Part shown: positions 40,201-52,000 of the stretch, piece by piece
Numbering within the stretch: position 1 is the first letter of the stretch
Layout of the letters: every line of letters begins with the position of its first letter
Assembly (NCBI GenBank): GCA_013398015.1
Contig: VZRR01012719.1
Location: 652,357-716,356 of the forward strand
Reading direction: 5' to 3'
DNA length: 64,000 nucleotides
DNA from: Oreocharis arfaki
Lineage: Eukaryota > Chordata > Aves > Passeriformes > Paramythiidae
Position numbers and translations under genes: made by a program
The notes under the pieces: generated by a model
The model's database searches: none
What the model was told of the DNA's origin: nothing
The model's input: the letters and a program-made list of their open reading frames with translations, nothing else

Positions 40201-41270
40201 CATTTCCTTCCTGTGATTGGTCCTTGCAATGACTTAGAATCTCTTAAAATGTTTTGCCAAAGTGTGGGATAGTGAAGAAAAAACGTTTTATTGGTAGAAA
40301 TGCTGTTGTTCTCTCCTTTCTTGATGTCATGAGCCAGCATGAAAGCACATCTCCCAGTTCAAAGAGAAATAATGATGGTGAGTATCTACTGGAGAGGTAG
40401 TGTTTTGTGTTGGGGGTTCTTGTTGGTTGGTTGGTTTCTTTTTAAATTCTGGTTTGAAAAATAAAGAACAAAAAAACTCTCGCCTGGAATAAATGCCAGG
40501 GAAGAGACATAGCATGGTGTGTTTCTTTGTTAAATACCAGGTAAGTGATGCAGCTAGACTTGTTCAGTTGGCATTACAGATGTTCTCAAGTCCCCAGATG
40601 TGCTGGCGAATGGTGTGTGTTCTGATATTCAGGAATGCCCATGTGTCAGTGAGAATGAATTTCATGTCATTCCTGCTTTGTTGTAGATTCACCTTTCTCA
40701 GCTATTTTTAGTACTGAAAGTGCCAACTCTCACATTTACACGGTTAAGGAAATCATTCATGAAATAAAAACATATTTTCCAGGACATTTATTGACTTTGT
40801 GTCCAAGGGGATCCCATCAGCAGCCCAAGAGGGAAATGCCATCTGCAAAAATCACAGGAGGATGTCTTGCAGCTCTCACTTGTTCTCAGGACACTCTGAT
40901 CTCTGTCAGTTTTCTCAGGTATTTTCAGGTGGAGAAGGATAAATTAACACAAGCTGTTGCATGGAACAGTTCTTTATTTAGAAATATTTATTCAAGCTTC
41001 TTCATGTTTTTTTACTGTTCTACATGGTCTTTACTGAAATTGGTGCAGTGTTTATTTGCAATGTTTTGGAAAATATTACATGTAGTTTATTTACCTTTTA
41101 AGCCTTTTTAATGGGAAAAAATAAGGTAGGGTTGTCAGCATGTTCTGCATTCTCTGCTTTCCTAATGGCAAGAACTTCTGTGGAACGTTGGAGGAAGAAG
41201 TTGATCCCACAGTACAAGTTTGGCAAATCCCCATGGCCCTGAGATGGTGTTTTCCCTGGAATGTCTGAAG
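34300..41270. other. Gene-free stretch
   Basis: No gene recognised. A 12-base T run ends near 37941. The interval 37.95-38.76 kb is GC-richer and has long overlapping frames on both strands, including a 171-codon minus-strand frame without an ATG start. That length is within chance expectation for such composition. The part at 35.8-36.1 kb is AT-rich and free of low complexity. Nothing can be assigned. Confidence 0.5.
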
Positions 41271-41277
41271 GCACCTA

Positions 41278-41420
41278 AACGTAGGTGACGATTGTTACTT
41301 GTGTTTTACAGTCGGTAAAATTAAACCGCTAGAGGTTTAAGTGGTTCACCTGAAGATCAGATAATAAATCCAGAGCTTGTTAAGCACCAAACTCCTCAGT
41401 TCTCAGCCTCTGGCAGCACA
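41278..41420 (-). mobile_element. Degraded MIR-like SINE, antisense fragment
   Basis: The plus strand matches the reverse complement of the MIR consensus as I know it. In order it shows a GTAGGT...ATTGTTA block, TTTTACAG, an A-rich block, CTAGAGGTTTAAGTG (consensus AGAGAGGTTAAGTG), CCTGAAGATCA (consensus CCCAAGGTCA), a TAA spacer and CAGAGCTTG (consensus CAGAGCTGG). The match covers the middle of the element, from the CORE domain toward the tRNA-like part. Divergence is high, as expected of this ancient family. The outer ends are approximate. Confidence 0.62.
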
Positions 41421-41643
41421 GCTCCACTTAGTAGAAAAGGAAAAAAATCCCCAAACCCTCTAAATTAGTCATGGAAGGAGTGAATGTGCAGGAATCTCAT
41501 ACACTTTCAATCATACTGTTGCTTTTCATTGATGCAAAGAGTTTCTGGGGTGTGAGTTCACAGGGAGAAAGGGTGACTGAGGTGAGAAGTGTTCAAACAG
41601 CTGAACAAACCACACATGCACTTGAAATTACTGCAGGGTTTGT

Positions 41644-41765
41644 AAGTTCATAAAAGCCTCATAACTGTAAGGTTTATTAGCCAGCATAATAATTTTCCAA
41701 GGGAAATAGGGAGACTTGTGAGTTAATTATCCCTCCACTACGCTGCATGTACTGTAATGCTGGAG
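41644..41765 (+). repeat. Unidentified dispersed repeat, copy A
   Basis: This segment aligns with 42642-42756 over most of its length, roughly 75-80% identical by eye in the first 60 bases, with small gaps afterwards. Shared blocks include AAGTTC, AAAGCCTC, GTAAGG, ATTAG, CAGC, TTTTC-CAAGGGA and CCCTCCA. Flanks on either side do not align, so it is a discrete repeat unit and not a large local duplication. I do not recognise the family. Confidence 0.7.
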
Positions 41766-42641
41766 AAAAAGATGGTTTTTCTTTTTTTTCTGCTTGTGAT
41801 TGACCAATACAGTGGTGATCCAGAGAGATTATGTGGCTGTAAAAACAAAGCAAAAATCCCCAGCAAACCAAAACCTGCCAGTCAGAGTGACACTGGGGTG
41901 TGTCATGTTGAAATGCCTCCAGTAGAGGTAACTCATCATTAAAGCTCCTGCACACAGCAAGGGAGCCTTTGGGGAACGTTTTTTTGTGTGACTTTGGCAT
42001 TTTTCTCTGACTTGCAAAAAAGCTGCGTTCACACTGAAGCTCATTCAGAGAAATGTATGTGGCAGATCAGGGGAATGGATTTCAAAGCAAAATCCACAAC
42101 TTTTGGGTGGAGTGATTTATTTTTCTGATGTGAGTTTTGTTAGGATATTGATCTTCAAAAGCGTGGTTTCTGTGGTTAGGGTAATATCCTTGGTGGGCTT
42201 TCATGTAGCTGGCAAGTATGAGTCACTAAAAGTTTGTCTTTTAGAGATTTATTTTTTTTTGCAGGAAAAGTAATTTTTTCCACAAGACTCTGAAAGAAAT
42301 TTATAATGCATATAAATGGAGTTTATTAAGGCTTTGGCAGATCATGACCCACGTTAATTTGTAAAACTCAGCGTCTCGTAGCAAGTGGTCAAGTTTAGTG
42401 TTCTTGGGTTCAGGTAAAGATTCCTGGATACAATTCTGTGATCCTGACCTCAAGCAGCATATTTTCTTGGACAAGAACATGTTTTTTCCACTAGGCATGG
42501 GACAAAAGCTTATATATTGATCAGACCAGCTACTCCTATCAGATTGAAGGTATAGTTCACATGTGTGAAGCGGGTAGCGAATAGAAAAGTATCTCAACAG
42601 CTGCATGAGCTAAACAGACATTGGAAAATGATGCCATTTAG

Positions 42642-42756
42642 AAGTTCCTAAAGCCTCTGAAGAGTAAGGCTGATTAGTCAGCTTACTAATTTTTCAAGGG
42701 ACGTAGATGATGAGAATTAACCCTCCAGTACATGGCACACATTTTGGCGCTGAAGG
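42642..42756 (+). repeat. Unidentified dispersed repeat, copy B
   Basis: Second copy of the element at 41644-41765, in the same orientation about 1 kb downstream. It is shorter in the centre by several bases (around 42700-42715). It may be a remnant of an old transposon or a short, old segmental duplication. Confidence 0.7.
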
Positions 42757-42798
42757 AAGTGCCACATGGAGTGGTGTTCCACCTTTTTATTTGCTGAT

Positions 42799-42858
42799 GA
42801 GAAGTCAAAAGCACTGGGGAAAGGCACTGAGAAGTCAAAAGCACAGGGAAAATCCCTA
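42799..42858 (+). repeat. 30-bp tandem duplication
   Basis: The motif GAGAAGTCAAAAGCAC starts at 42799 and again at 42829, followed each time by a GGGGAAA/GGGAAA block, giving a period of 30. The second unit is imperfect toward its end. Confidence 0.85.
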
Positions 42859-44429
42859 CAGTTGGTTTTACTTTTTTTTTTCAACTGCAGAGTGTTATGC
42901 CACTTTAAATAAACAGGGTGATCTACCAGACTAGCATTAAGATAAATGTTTTGTGGCCTCAGCTAAGTCCATTTCCTGCACTCATTTCTCAGCATGCAGT
43001 TGAGAATGGCAATAGCTGGTGCACTTGGGAGGGATCTGGACAGACACTGATAAAGTACTCGGTAGGAAAGAAGGAGCTGATCACACCCATGGGTGGTCCT
43101 TTGCAATGTTTTGTTTACAGAAGCCTCTGACAATATTTGCAAGAAAAGCGCTCTCCTGACAGGAGGCTGTTCTGGTTTTTCTGAGGTGTTCTGTATCAGT
43201 TAATAGGCTGATGTCCCAAAGAGGGAGATTGAGAGGGCTGGGCTTGAAACCCACTGAAGTAAGAAATCATGCACTTCTCCTGTGTATAACACAAAACATT
43301 TGTCGTTTTTAAAGGTGATTGATTGCCAACCTGGTTATGTTACCTGAACAAAGGATTTTATCCAGGAGTTGAAAATGGACGGCTCAGCTGAGCGGATTTA
43401 CTCCTGAGTGGATCCACTTGCTTGTTTGGGGGACTAAGGGATAATACATGATAGGGCTTTGGACACTTGGGGTATCCATGAGATTGAAAGGACAGGTATT
43501 CAGTAAGTTTTCCTTGGGACAGGAAGATACAAGGCAGGTCTGGCCCTGCAGAGCTGTTTGCAGGCTGAAGAGAGTTTGAGTCTAGTGGAAGGTGTTAGGT
43601 CACTCTAATGATTCTAAAATGTTTCCAGATAGTGACAGGAGACTTCACAGCAGAATACCAGAAACAGCAGTCCAGATAAGACAGCCCAGGAGTCCCCTTT
43701 TTTGTTTTTAACTTTCTTTTCAACATCTGTATTTTTTCCAGTGAAACTTTTTGTAACGGCAAGGTACAGTAGACAACGATCCCTCTGTGGCAGTTTTTCT
43801 CCTCTTAGATCCTGAAGGAATACTGATTTGGCTTCCATGGTTTATTTACTGGCATTGCCTGTGCTGGCTGTAGGAAGATCATAACAGTGTAGTACTGTGA
43901 GTAATGATGCATCTAGGGGCCTGATGAGCTCCCAGCAGGTCTTCTGATGGCTGATGCCACGTTGCAGGAAACTTAAGAGAAGCCCTTCAAATCATCAGGT
44001 ACTTTTCCCTCTCAGGACCTGCTGCAGCAGAGTTTCAAGATTCCCTTTGAGTGGTTTTATTGTTCCTCTTTGTGTCCTGTGGGGGAGCAGAGGCTGCTTT
44101 ATGAAGCCAGTCATTATGGGAATCTTCACTGGTATCTCACTAGAAATCATGTACAAGATGCCATTGCAAAAAGATGGACTTCATAATTACAGGTATACAG
44201 TGGATAAATACAAGTGGCAGCAAAGAACTTGGTGTAGGAAAGTTACTGCACTGACTTAGTCTCCTTCAGTAAAAATGAGTGTGATCCATAGATTTTGGTT
44301 ATTCCAGCAAAGCACAGAGTTTACCTTACCGCATCTTCAGTTTCATCTGAACTTGCAGAAACGTTTATTGGAGCTTGAACTCTACATCAGAGCAAAACCT
44401 TTGAAAACTTCAAAACTCTATGAGTATTT

Positions 44430-44439
44430 CCCCCCCCCC
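44430..44439 (+). repeat. C10 homopolymer
   Basis: Ten consecutive C bases in an otherwise AT-rich region. Such runs are rare here and prone to sequencing length error. Confidence 0.9.
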
Positions 44440-45049
44440 ATTCACTCATTTCTGTTCAAATCAATTTTTTACATCAGCTGAGGATGTTGGCAGATGAACT
44501 GGTATCCCTGAGCTAATAATATTCATTTTGGTGGGACCCCAAACTAAGAGAGGCCTCGATGGGTGTTCCCCTCCAGCAGCGACCTGTGGTTCTTGGCAGC
44601 CCTGGGAAGGAAAGGGGCGACACCAGGCAGAGGAAGGGTTTCTGTTTTCAGTGCACCAGCCAGATTTTGGGTGCTGCTGCCAAGAATGCAGATTTTATTA
44701 GTGCTGCAAAAAGAAACTCTGTTCAGGGGTCTTTATTTTCAATTCCAGTTTAATTCATGTTAATACTGCAAAGCATATTCTCCACTACCCTAATGCCATT
44801 TCACAGCCCCGGGTGGAGCTGCCCTCATGTGATGGAGTGGAAATGGGTTCAGGGTCTTTAGGGAGTTTGATTTATTATACCAGATTTGATGCGTAAATGG
44901 GCAGATTATGTGGGTGGGGGAGAGATGGGGTAGGGAGAGGAAAGGCTTGGGATATGTGAACTGGTTTCAGTAAGAACCAGTGTGAAATTTCATCCTGTTC
45001 TCAAGAAGAAACCAGCCTTTTCAAAGTCTCCCCCATTTTTCTAGGCTTA

Positions 45050-45067
45050 AAGTAAGTAAGTAAGTAG
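45050..45067 (+). repeat. (AAGT)n microsatellite, 4.5 units
   Basis: Short tetranucleotide tract. Each unit creates a GTAAGT donor-like motif, so apparent splice donors here should be ignored. Confidence 0.9.
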
Positions 45068-45404
45068 CTCATGCTCCCTCTTGTTGGCTTCCAATGGAAC
45101 CCAGAACCAGGGTGTACAAAAGAGGCACAAAAAGTCATTTAATGGCTTGAAAGGAAATAGTTAGGAATGGATGAGGATGGGGTAGGATTGGTTCTTAAGA
45201 ACTGCCCTAGTTGGTTTCTGTAGCAGAAGAAACCTGAAGAATTTTGTACACCTATTCCTGTGTTGACTGTATATACATCAAACAGGCCAGGTACTTGAAT
45301 GAAGAAATACTTAATTACTGAAACTTTCTTTTACATTAGCTCTAAACCCTCATTTTGTTACTTACTTTAATTACCCATGCCAAATAAAAGCTGAGGAGTG
45401 CATC

Positions 45405-45575
45405 TCACATGCATTTGGGCCCAGGCTCAGCAAGGTAATTTAATTAAGCACCAGTGTAATTCACAGCACATTAGAAGTCCCACTGAAACCTGCTTCTGCC
45501 GTTCTGCAGTTGTTTCGAAGCTGGTTTTATTTCTTGACGCTCCAAGACAAGCCAAGCTTATTTTTTTTTCATTTC
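45405..45575. promoter_or_regulatory. Possible conserved non-coding element
   Basis: A non-repetitive block with a TAATTTAATTAAG homeodomain-type core near 45440, several TAATT or ATTAG cores and three CpGs in the following 100 bases (GCCGTTC, TTCGAAG, GACGC). This composition resembles vertebrate developmental enhancers. Inference only. Confidence 0.18.
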
Positions 45576-46093
45576 AGCTCAAGTTATGAGCAGGAGAGAA
45601 AGGCAATTTGAGGTTAAGTGGAGAAAAATTTTACAGACTACTTGGGGAAAAGCTGGATTTTAAGTAGAAATGGATGCAGAGGAGCTGAAGCACGTGTGGG
45701 CTGGGTGTTTCTCAGGCTGCAGGTGGAGGGTCCTTGCTGTGTACCCAGTTCCCAAGGTGCTGCACAGGAGGCCACTCTTTTTTAAATACCCTGGGGCTGG
45801 ACTATGTTGTGCCCCTCACCAGAAGTGCCATGATAAAAACCTTGTTGGGTGCTGGCAGAAACCACATCTGCACTTGACTGCTCGCCTTGCTTGCCTGGGT
45901 AGCTCAGAGTGTGCTGGGGGAGCCCTTTGCTGCTGCTGAAAGGATGGCAAAGGAATTGCCTGGATGAATTTCCGTTCAAAAGTTCTAAAGAAACACTCAC
46001 CTTGGCATTAACTTGGTTGGAATACTCACTTATATGATCCAGCTTGCTCAGAGTGTGGTCCTGCTTATGTTGGTATGAATAACTCCATTATGT

Positions 46094-46105
46094 AAAAAAA
46101 AAAAA
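46094..46105 (+). repeat. A12 homopolymer
   Basis: Twelve consecutive A bases. There is no recognisable SINE or processed pseudogene upstream that it could tail. Confidence 0.9.
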
Positions 46106-47082
46106 TTACGAGTGCATAAATTAGAAGAAACCTGGATCCTGTGCCATTCTTTTAGGAAATTGCCAGTGCAGTTGGGGAATTGACAAATATCTGGAATATT
46201 AATTGAAAACACCAAAATACAAAGTTCTGTATTTCTTGTTACGGCTACGACAGTGTTGCAACTCACTTTCTTTTAGCTTTAAATAATTGTCTAGGTAATT
46301 AAACATTTAGTTTTAAACCTATTAAAGTCGTGTTATAAAATTAGTGCCAGTTTTATATAAAATGTAGAGAAACTTAGCCCATGTAAAATGGTTTTTAGTT
46401 GAAGAAAGTAACTAAACAACTTGCTGGAAGTTTTGAAACGTTTTTACCGACCTTCTGATGTAATGATAGAGAAAATGCTGAAAGATTAGCATTTTAAACC
46501 AAATGGTTTTTTGTGTAAAACAAGAAGAATCAATCATCACGTTAAAGGGGAATTGTTATAACAATGAAGCAATTTATCAAATGCAAATGCAGCGTTATGA
46601 ATAGACTCCAAAAAGCTCTTAGCTTCTTGTCCAGAGCTGCTTTCCCACAAAGTTAACATTATGTCACTGACAGAGTTGCTGGGAAACTGGGATACTTGCA
46701 CGTAGAAAATTTGTTTGGAAAATATTTCTGGTTTTGGATTTATCAACACATAATTCTGAAAAAGATTTTTCTCTTTCTCTCCATACCCACTCCCTCTGTT
46801 TGTCTAAAATTTCAAATGGGAACACTGCTGCCTCAGATGAATAGTGGTGCTTGGAAGCATTTTAACTTTGTACAGTAATATTTAAATACAAAGTTGTTAT
46901 TTAAAGTATTAAATAATTATTTTAAAATAGCACTGCTGTGCTTTGAAGCACGTTCGGTTACTACCACTTATTTTAACTGAATTGTTTGTTTAATTTGCAG
47001 CACATCTTTTGTGCAACCTGGTCAGTCTGTGGAAACTGCTAAGATTACTCTTGTTTCTTTATCTTTCTTTATCTGCTCCTAG

Positions 47083-47282
47083 GGAAGTGCTTCTGAGTCA
47101 GCAAAGGGAACACAGCACATTTTCCAGCATCCAGGAGAGAAGGCTCGGGAGAAAGACGGGCAAAGCACTGATGAGCCAGTTACAGTAAACAGAAAGGAGG
47201 AAGGGCAAAGTGGAGCAGCTTGAAAGGAAGGCCTGGGTGGACACCAGGAGGAAGTGCTGAGCACTCTCACTCTGGCAGTGGG
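47083..47282 (+). other. Exon-like segment with strong acceptor, possibly a last coding exon (hypothetical)
   Basis: A long pyrimidine-rich tract (from about 47047, ending TATCTGCTCCTAG) forms one of the best acceptors in the window. From 47083 one frame is open for 46 codons to TGA at 47221-47223. The product would be a hydrophilic, charged C-terminal tail beginning GSASESAKGTQHIFQ and ending KEEGQSGAA. A second frame is open for 34 codons. A consensus donor GTAAGC follows at 47283, so the segment could also be an internal non-coding exon of 200 bases. Base composition is GC- and purine-rich compared with the flanks. No homolog is recognised. Confidence 0.2.
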
Positions 47283-48471
47283 GTAAGCAAACTTAGAGCA
47301 AGCATACACAGCAAGATCGTTATGAACTTCTCAGAAATCAGCCAAATTGTATTGCACAAATTTATAATCCCTGCTATACTAAAAGTCACAGCAGGGCTGC
47401 TTGTCTTGGTCTTGTCTCTGACACTGCTGCTCTTCAGAGAGCTTAATGCTGTCCAGGGCCTGGATAGTGTGGAGGAAACCTTTCCTTCCTCCCAGCTGCT
47501 CCTCACGTGTCCCAGGACCGCCACGAAGGGGGTTGAGGTTAGAGTTCTGCTCCTCAGAACAAGCAGCCCTAAGCCTTCTCTGATAGGCCCCTCATTGTCC
47601 TTGTCCCTGTTCTCCAGGTTTTGTCTGTTCTGTGCTCATCCTCCTGGGATGGTGGTGCCCACAGCTGAGCCTCCTGCTTCCCCCCGCCGAGCCAAGCGCC
47701 AGCATTGCTCCCATGTGTTCTACAGATGACACTTGTTTATTCTTCCCACAATGGTTTCCCATTTTTTCCCAGCAGCATGATGTTGTTGACTCATATCTAT
47801 GATTTAATATATTATACGTCCGTAGTGAAATGGTAGAGGATTTGTAGGTTTGATTTTTTTTTTGCTTTTCTGACTGCTTTAATAAAAAGAAGAAGAAGGT
47901 GCTGTAGAATCACTGGCAGATTTAGCTTATTTGGTTTATTGGTTTTCTCGATGCTTAGGTTGAAAAGCCACATTCACAAAAGTACCTGCTGACATCATGA
48001 ATGTCACAAAGACTGGGCTATCAGAAGAATTGTACAGCCCCTTCTAATCCTTATCAGCTGAGAGGGTTGCACTTGACTTCAGGTTTGTTTGTCTTCACAA
48101 AATGACTTCAACTGTATTTTTTTTAATTGGTTCTGCAGTCAGAGTTTGAAAGTGAAGCTAAAAATCTAGTCCTTATTTCTCTTTTGTTTCTGCGAAGCCA
48201 AAAGATTGCAGTCCCCTTGCTGTTTGTGCTGCAGCAATCTGAACTTGTTTTCAGCCAAGATGTTACCTGTGTGTCCAAGCCTTCTTCCTCCTGTCAGCAA
48301 ATCCATATTGATGGAAGGCTCAGCTTTGTTATTCTTACTTAAAACTGTGTTTTACCTTGCAGGTCTATGCTGGAGCCATTATGTCATGAGAAACATCAGA
48401 GATAAGAAGTCCTGAAAAACCATAATTTGTGTGTAAGCTGGCACGTTTCAATGGCATGGACAGGGATAAAA

Positions 48472-48560
48472 AGGTTGTTGGGGTTTTTTGGGATTTTTTA
48501 TTGTTGTGTTGTTTTTTTAGGGGGTTTGGTGGTTTTTTGTTTGTTTTTTTTTGAGTTTTA
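48472..48560 (+). repeat. T/G-rich low-complexity tract
   Basis: About 90 bases consisting almost only of T and G with a few A, including several runs of six to nine T. No tandem period is evident. The lack of C on this strand is a strong strand asymmetry, typical of a decayed homopolymer. Confidence 0.9.
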
Positions 48561-48960
48561 AACACGATTTGGAAACAGATGAGTTCTTAACCTCTTGAGA
48601 CCAAACATATGTTAGTCTGAAGTAGCAAACTCATGTGTGTGTTGCCCATTTCATGACTACAAGCTGAAAATATTTTGACATCACTAGTTAAAGTTTGATA
48701 AAGGTAATTACTGGTGTAGAAGCACCCAAGATGTTTGCCGTGTTGGCTGCCTTTCAGTCCATCCCACTGAATATTGCAGTGCTTTCCAGTCAGACGTCAG
48801 AGACCATTTCATGAATGCTTACAGCAACCTGGCAAAGTCTCCTGCCACTGTATCTGCACTGGCTCCATAAATCCCAGAGTATTTATTTCTGGGTCTGTCA
48901 TTTTCTTCTTAGAAAAACATTTAATTCTCAGGCTGTATCTCCTGCACACATTCAAGTGGT

Positions 48961-49012
48961 GAAAGTAAAGAAAAGGAAAAAAAAAAAAAAGAGAATAAAA
49001 AAGGAGAGACTT
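48961..49012 (+). repeat. Purine-rich tract with A14
   Basis: An almost pure A/G stretch including 14 consecutive A bases at 48977-48990. It could be an old poly(A) tail, but no retroposed body is recognisable upstream. Confidence 0.9.
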
Positions 49013-52000
49013 GCAATAGTTCATTTTCAGCTCATGGATGTTGCAACAGTTTGTAGACTCTGCAAAGCGGAATGACTCTTGATTTAGTCTGTGACATGAT
49101 TTTGCTCATTCTCCCGCTGCTTCCTGAGCTCAGCATGTCCCAGTGTTGTTTGGGAGAGATAGGGAGTCAGCTGGCTGCTTTTCCAGGCAGCATTAGTCTC
49201 CCCATGCCTCTCCCTGCAGACAGCAACTTGTGTGTGATAAGGCTAAGTTTTCAGCTCTGAACGTTCATCAAAACACACCATTCCTCTAGTAAGAACATTA
49301 AAGTGAGATCTCTGATGCATGGCCAATTTGTCTCCTGCACAATGCTCTTCTCAGTTTGCAGCTTTAATGCAGCAGGCTTGGAAATAATCAGGCTTTGAAA
49401 CGGGACCATGTGGCCGAGCACACAGAGCAGGAACCAGGAGGTTTGGCAATTGCATCATTATCTGTGTCATGCAGACAGAGCAGCCCACGAGAGAGAGCTC
49501 TGTATCACAAATGTAGTGGTGGAAATGGGAGTCAGTCCTCTCTCTCCCTGTCCAGAATCCTGGGCAGTAGGTTGGACAACAGCAGGAATAGTTCAGGGCT
49601 GTGTTTTTTAGCTTCTGGGGTTTTTGGTTTTCTTTTTTCGGTTTTCCTTTTTCTTTCATTTTTTGTTTATTTATTTTGTGCTTTGGTAGCTTATCCCTCC
49701 CTCTTCTCTTCAGCGTCCTCGAGGCTGATGTGCTGCTGGTGGAACCAGACATTCATATTTATCCCAAATCTCTTCTGCTTTTTTGCCAGCTCCACTTGCC
49801 AGTTCCAACTGGTCGGGGGAGCAGTGGTTCTAACCAGGCCAAGGTGCATGTTTGGAAGAGAGAAGAGTAGACTCTGAGCTCTTACCAGCAACAAGAAAAG
49901 GCTGCAGACAGCTGAGCAGCCATCAGGACTGGAGATGGATGGGAGCAGAATGCTGCGAGTGCTGCTGGTTCCTGCAGAATTCCGTTGGAATGGGTATTTC
50001 TGACTTAAGGGGAAAAAACCCTCCCCATAAAGAATAGGGTGGGTTTAGTTGTTAGGACATTTAATGATGTACTGGCACATAGTAACTGCACTATAAATAT
50101 AGCCTGAAAAAAATATGAGCTTAGTTTGGAAGCTGCTCTCAGCTAAATTATGGGGTTTTGATCCTGACCTAAACTGATCCCACATGTTCCTGGATTCTCC
50201 CAATGTTTGAGTGCACAGTAAATCAACTGTAATTTTTGCTTTTTATTGCAAAGAATGAACAGAAGAGATTGGAAATTATATGACTTTGGCATATGTTTAT
50301 CACATGGTTCTGGATTGTTTGATATCTTTTTAGCTTTAGGATGTAAATAAAGTTTAAAACAGGTACAGAGGATCAAAACCTGTTAACTGGCATTAGCTCA
50401 CAGAAAAGTCTGAGTTTCACCAGAGTGTTCATTTCTCAAACATTCAGTGCCTCTACAGAGGAGAATGCACTGATTTTACAAGTATTCATGTGTTCTGCTC
50501 ACACATACTGACTGTGTGAGGAAATAGTACCACAGAAGGGAACAGTAAAGGAGGAGGAAATATCAAGTGACTTCTTTGGTAATGATGCCTGCTGCTTTAA
50601 AGCAACAGCCATTGTACCCCTGGATTGTGGTGCTTCTCTTTGAATAATGAGAATTATCACTATTTACTCTTTTTACCTCTCCTAAGGCCTTCTCTTCCCC
50701 CTTCCTCACTCATCCTTGTTGTACTCACTTCAAGGATGATGCCATAAGCAAGCGTATGCTCTGCAGCATGGAGCTTAGCCTGCCCACTTCAACTTTAAAA
50801 CTCTTTGCATTTCTGTTCACAGACACATTTTTGTCATCTGATCCCTGCCCTCCAGCCTTTTTTAAGATATTTCATACTTTTCTTTGTTGTACCTTGTAAC
50901 CTCTTCGTATTCTTCGGCTGCTTTTTCTAATTTTTTTTCTTTTTTTTCTTAAGAGTTGGTATTTATATTCTTTACTGGTACTATTGAAATATGGCTAAAC
51001 TGTCTTCTTGAACTTGGCTTTCTTAGTGGACTGGCTTTCCCCTCTGAAACATTAGTCTTGCAGCATGATTTCTGTGAGCTGACTGCCCACACAAGTCTGC
51101 TGCCATGTGGGCTGTAGAGTCAGCTTGTCTGAAGCCTTCCTCAGTAATTACCAGGTAATAAAAGTTAACTGCCCCATAAAACCACATGGATGAACCATGC
51201 TATTGCTGGCTTGCCCTACTCAGCCATCCTCTTCCTGTGTGCTGGATCTTTTGGGCAGGGGAAAGGACTACACAGGGTCCCTTTTGGCTCTCTTCTCTGT
51301 GTTTCTGACAGCTGGTGACCTGGCTATGGGCTGCTGCTGACAAGGCTCAGAAGCACATCTCAAACTAGGAGCCTGAAGCAACGAATCTGAGCTAAGAAGT
51401 TCCTACTTTATTAGTCAGGAGGGGGGAAAAAAAGAAGTTAAGGTGCTCCAAAGTTGTCCTCCAACACATAACTGCTTTCTAGACACCTCGAAAAATGTTT
51501 CAGAGTAATGCTTCAAAGCTTATCTGTTGCAGCACTATCACTGCTGCAGAGTGAAGGTGTCTAACATGGACTCAGAAAGAGGTCAGCTTTGCAACTTGCT
51601 TGAATTGGCCATGACTCAAACTGGCAGAACTAGTCTTAATTTTGTAGTTCAGTAGATGTGTATAATAGCTTTATGGAGAATTGGAAATGTCAGGTTTCTG
51701 CCAACCTGCTAACATGATTTATATTGCTCTTGCAACTCGTAATTTTTACTGCTGTGGCTCTGGTATCTTCTTTTATCACGTGTGTCTTCTGCCTCATTTT
51801 TTACTTCTCGATGAGATAACAATCCCATTTGGGGTTTGGGGTTTTTTTCTGTATTTTTTTCTTTTGTTATTACTAAGTAACTGAGTTTTCAGTCTTCTTC
51901 AGGGGCTGCAAGTATGTCTGTGCTGAGTTCCTGGGAGAATTGTAAAGGAGTTTGAAAATGACACAGAAGGCTGTTAAAATACAGGGTGGTAGCTTGGGAG

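Larger units (their letters stand above)
42860..47040. other. Gene-free stretch
   Basis: No gene recognised. It includes a C10 run (44430-44439), an (AAGT)n tract (45050-45067), an A12 run (46094-46105) and an enhancer-like portion at 45.40-45.58 kb. The segment 46.25-47.0 kb is strongly AT-rich. Frames are short and unremarkable. Confidence 0.55.

Noticed and set aside
40493..40541. Exon-like piece ending at CCAG|GTAAGT
   Set aside because: The open part is only about 50 bases, and the preceding acceptor (AATAAATGCCAG) has no pyrimidine tract.
45050..45067. Multiple GTAAGT donor motifs
   Set aside because: They are produced by an AAGT microsatellite and have no open exon upstream.
47220..47729. 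169-codon plus-strand frame
   Set aside because: It begins at TTG and crosses the exon-like segment at 47083-47282 in a different frame, with no domain. Low stop density follows local GC.
49395..49877. 160-codon plus-strand frame with a membrane-like hydrophobic run
   Set aside because: It starts at TTG, has no early ATG, and the hydrophobic part is the translation of a T-rich low-complexity tract at 49.60-49.68 kb.
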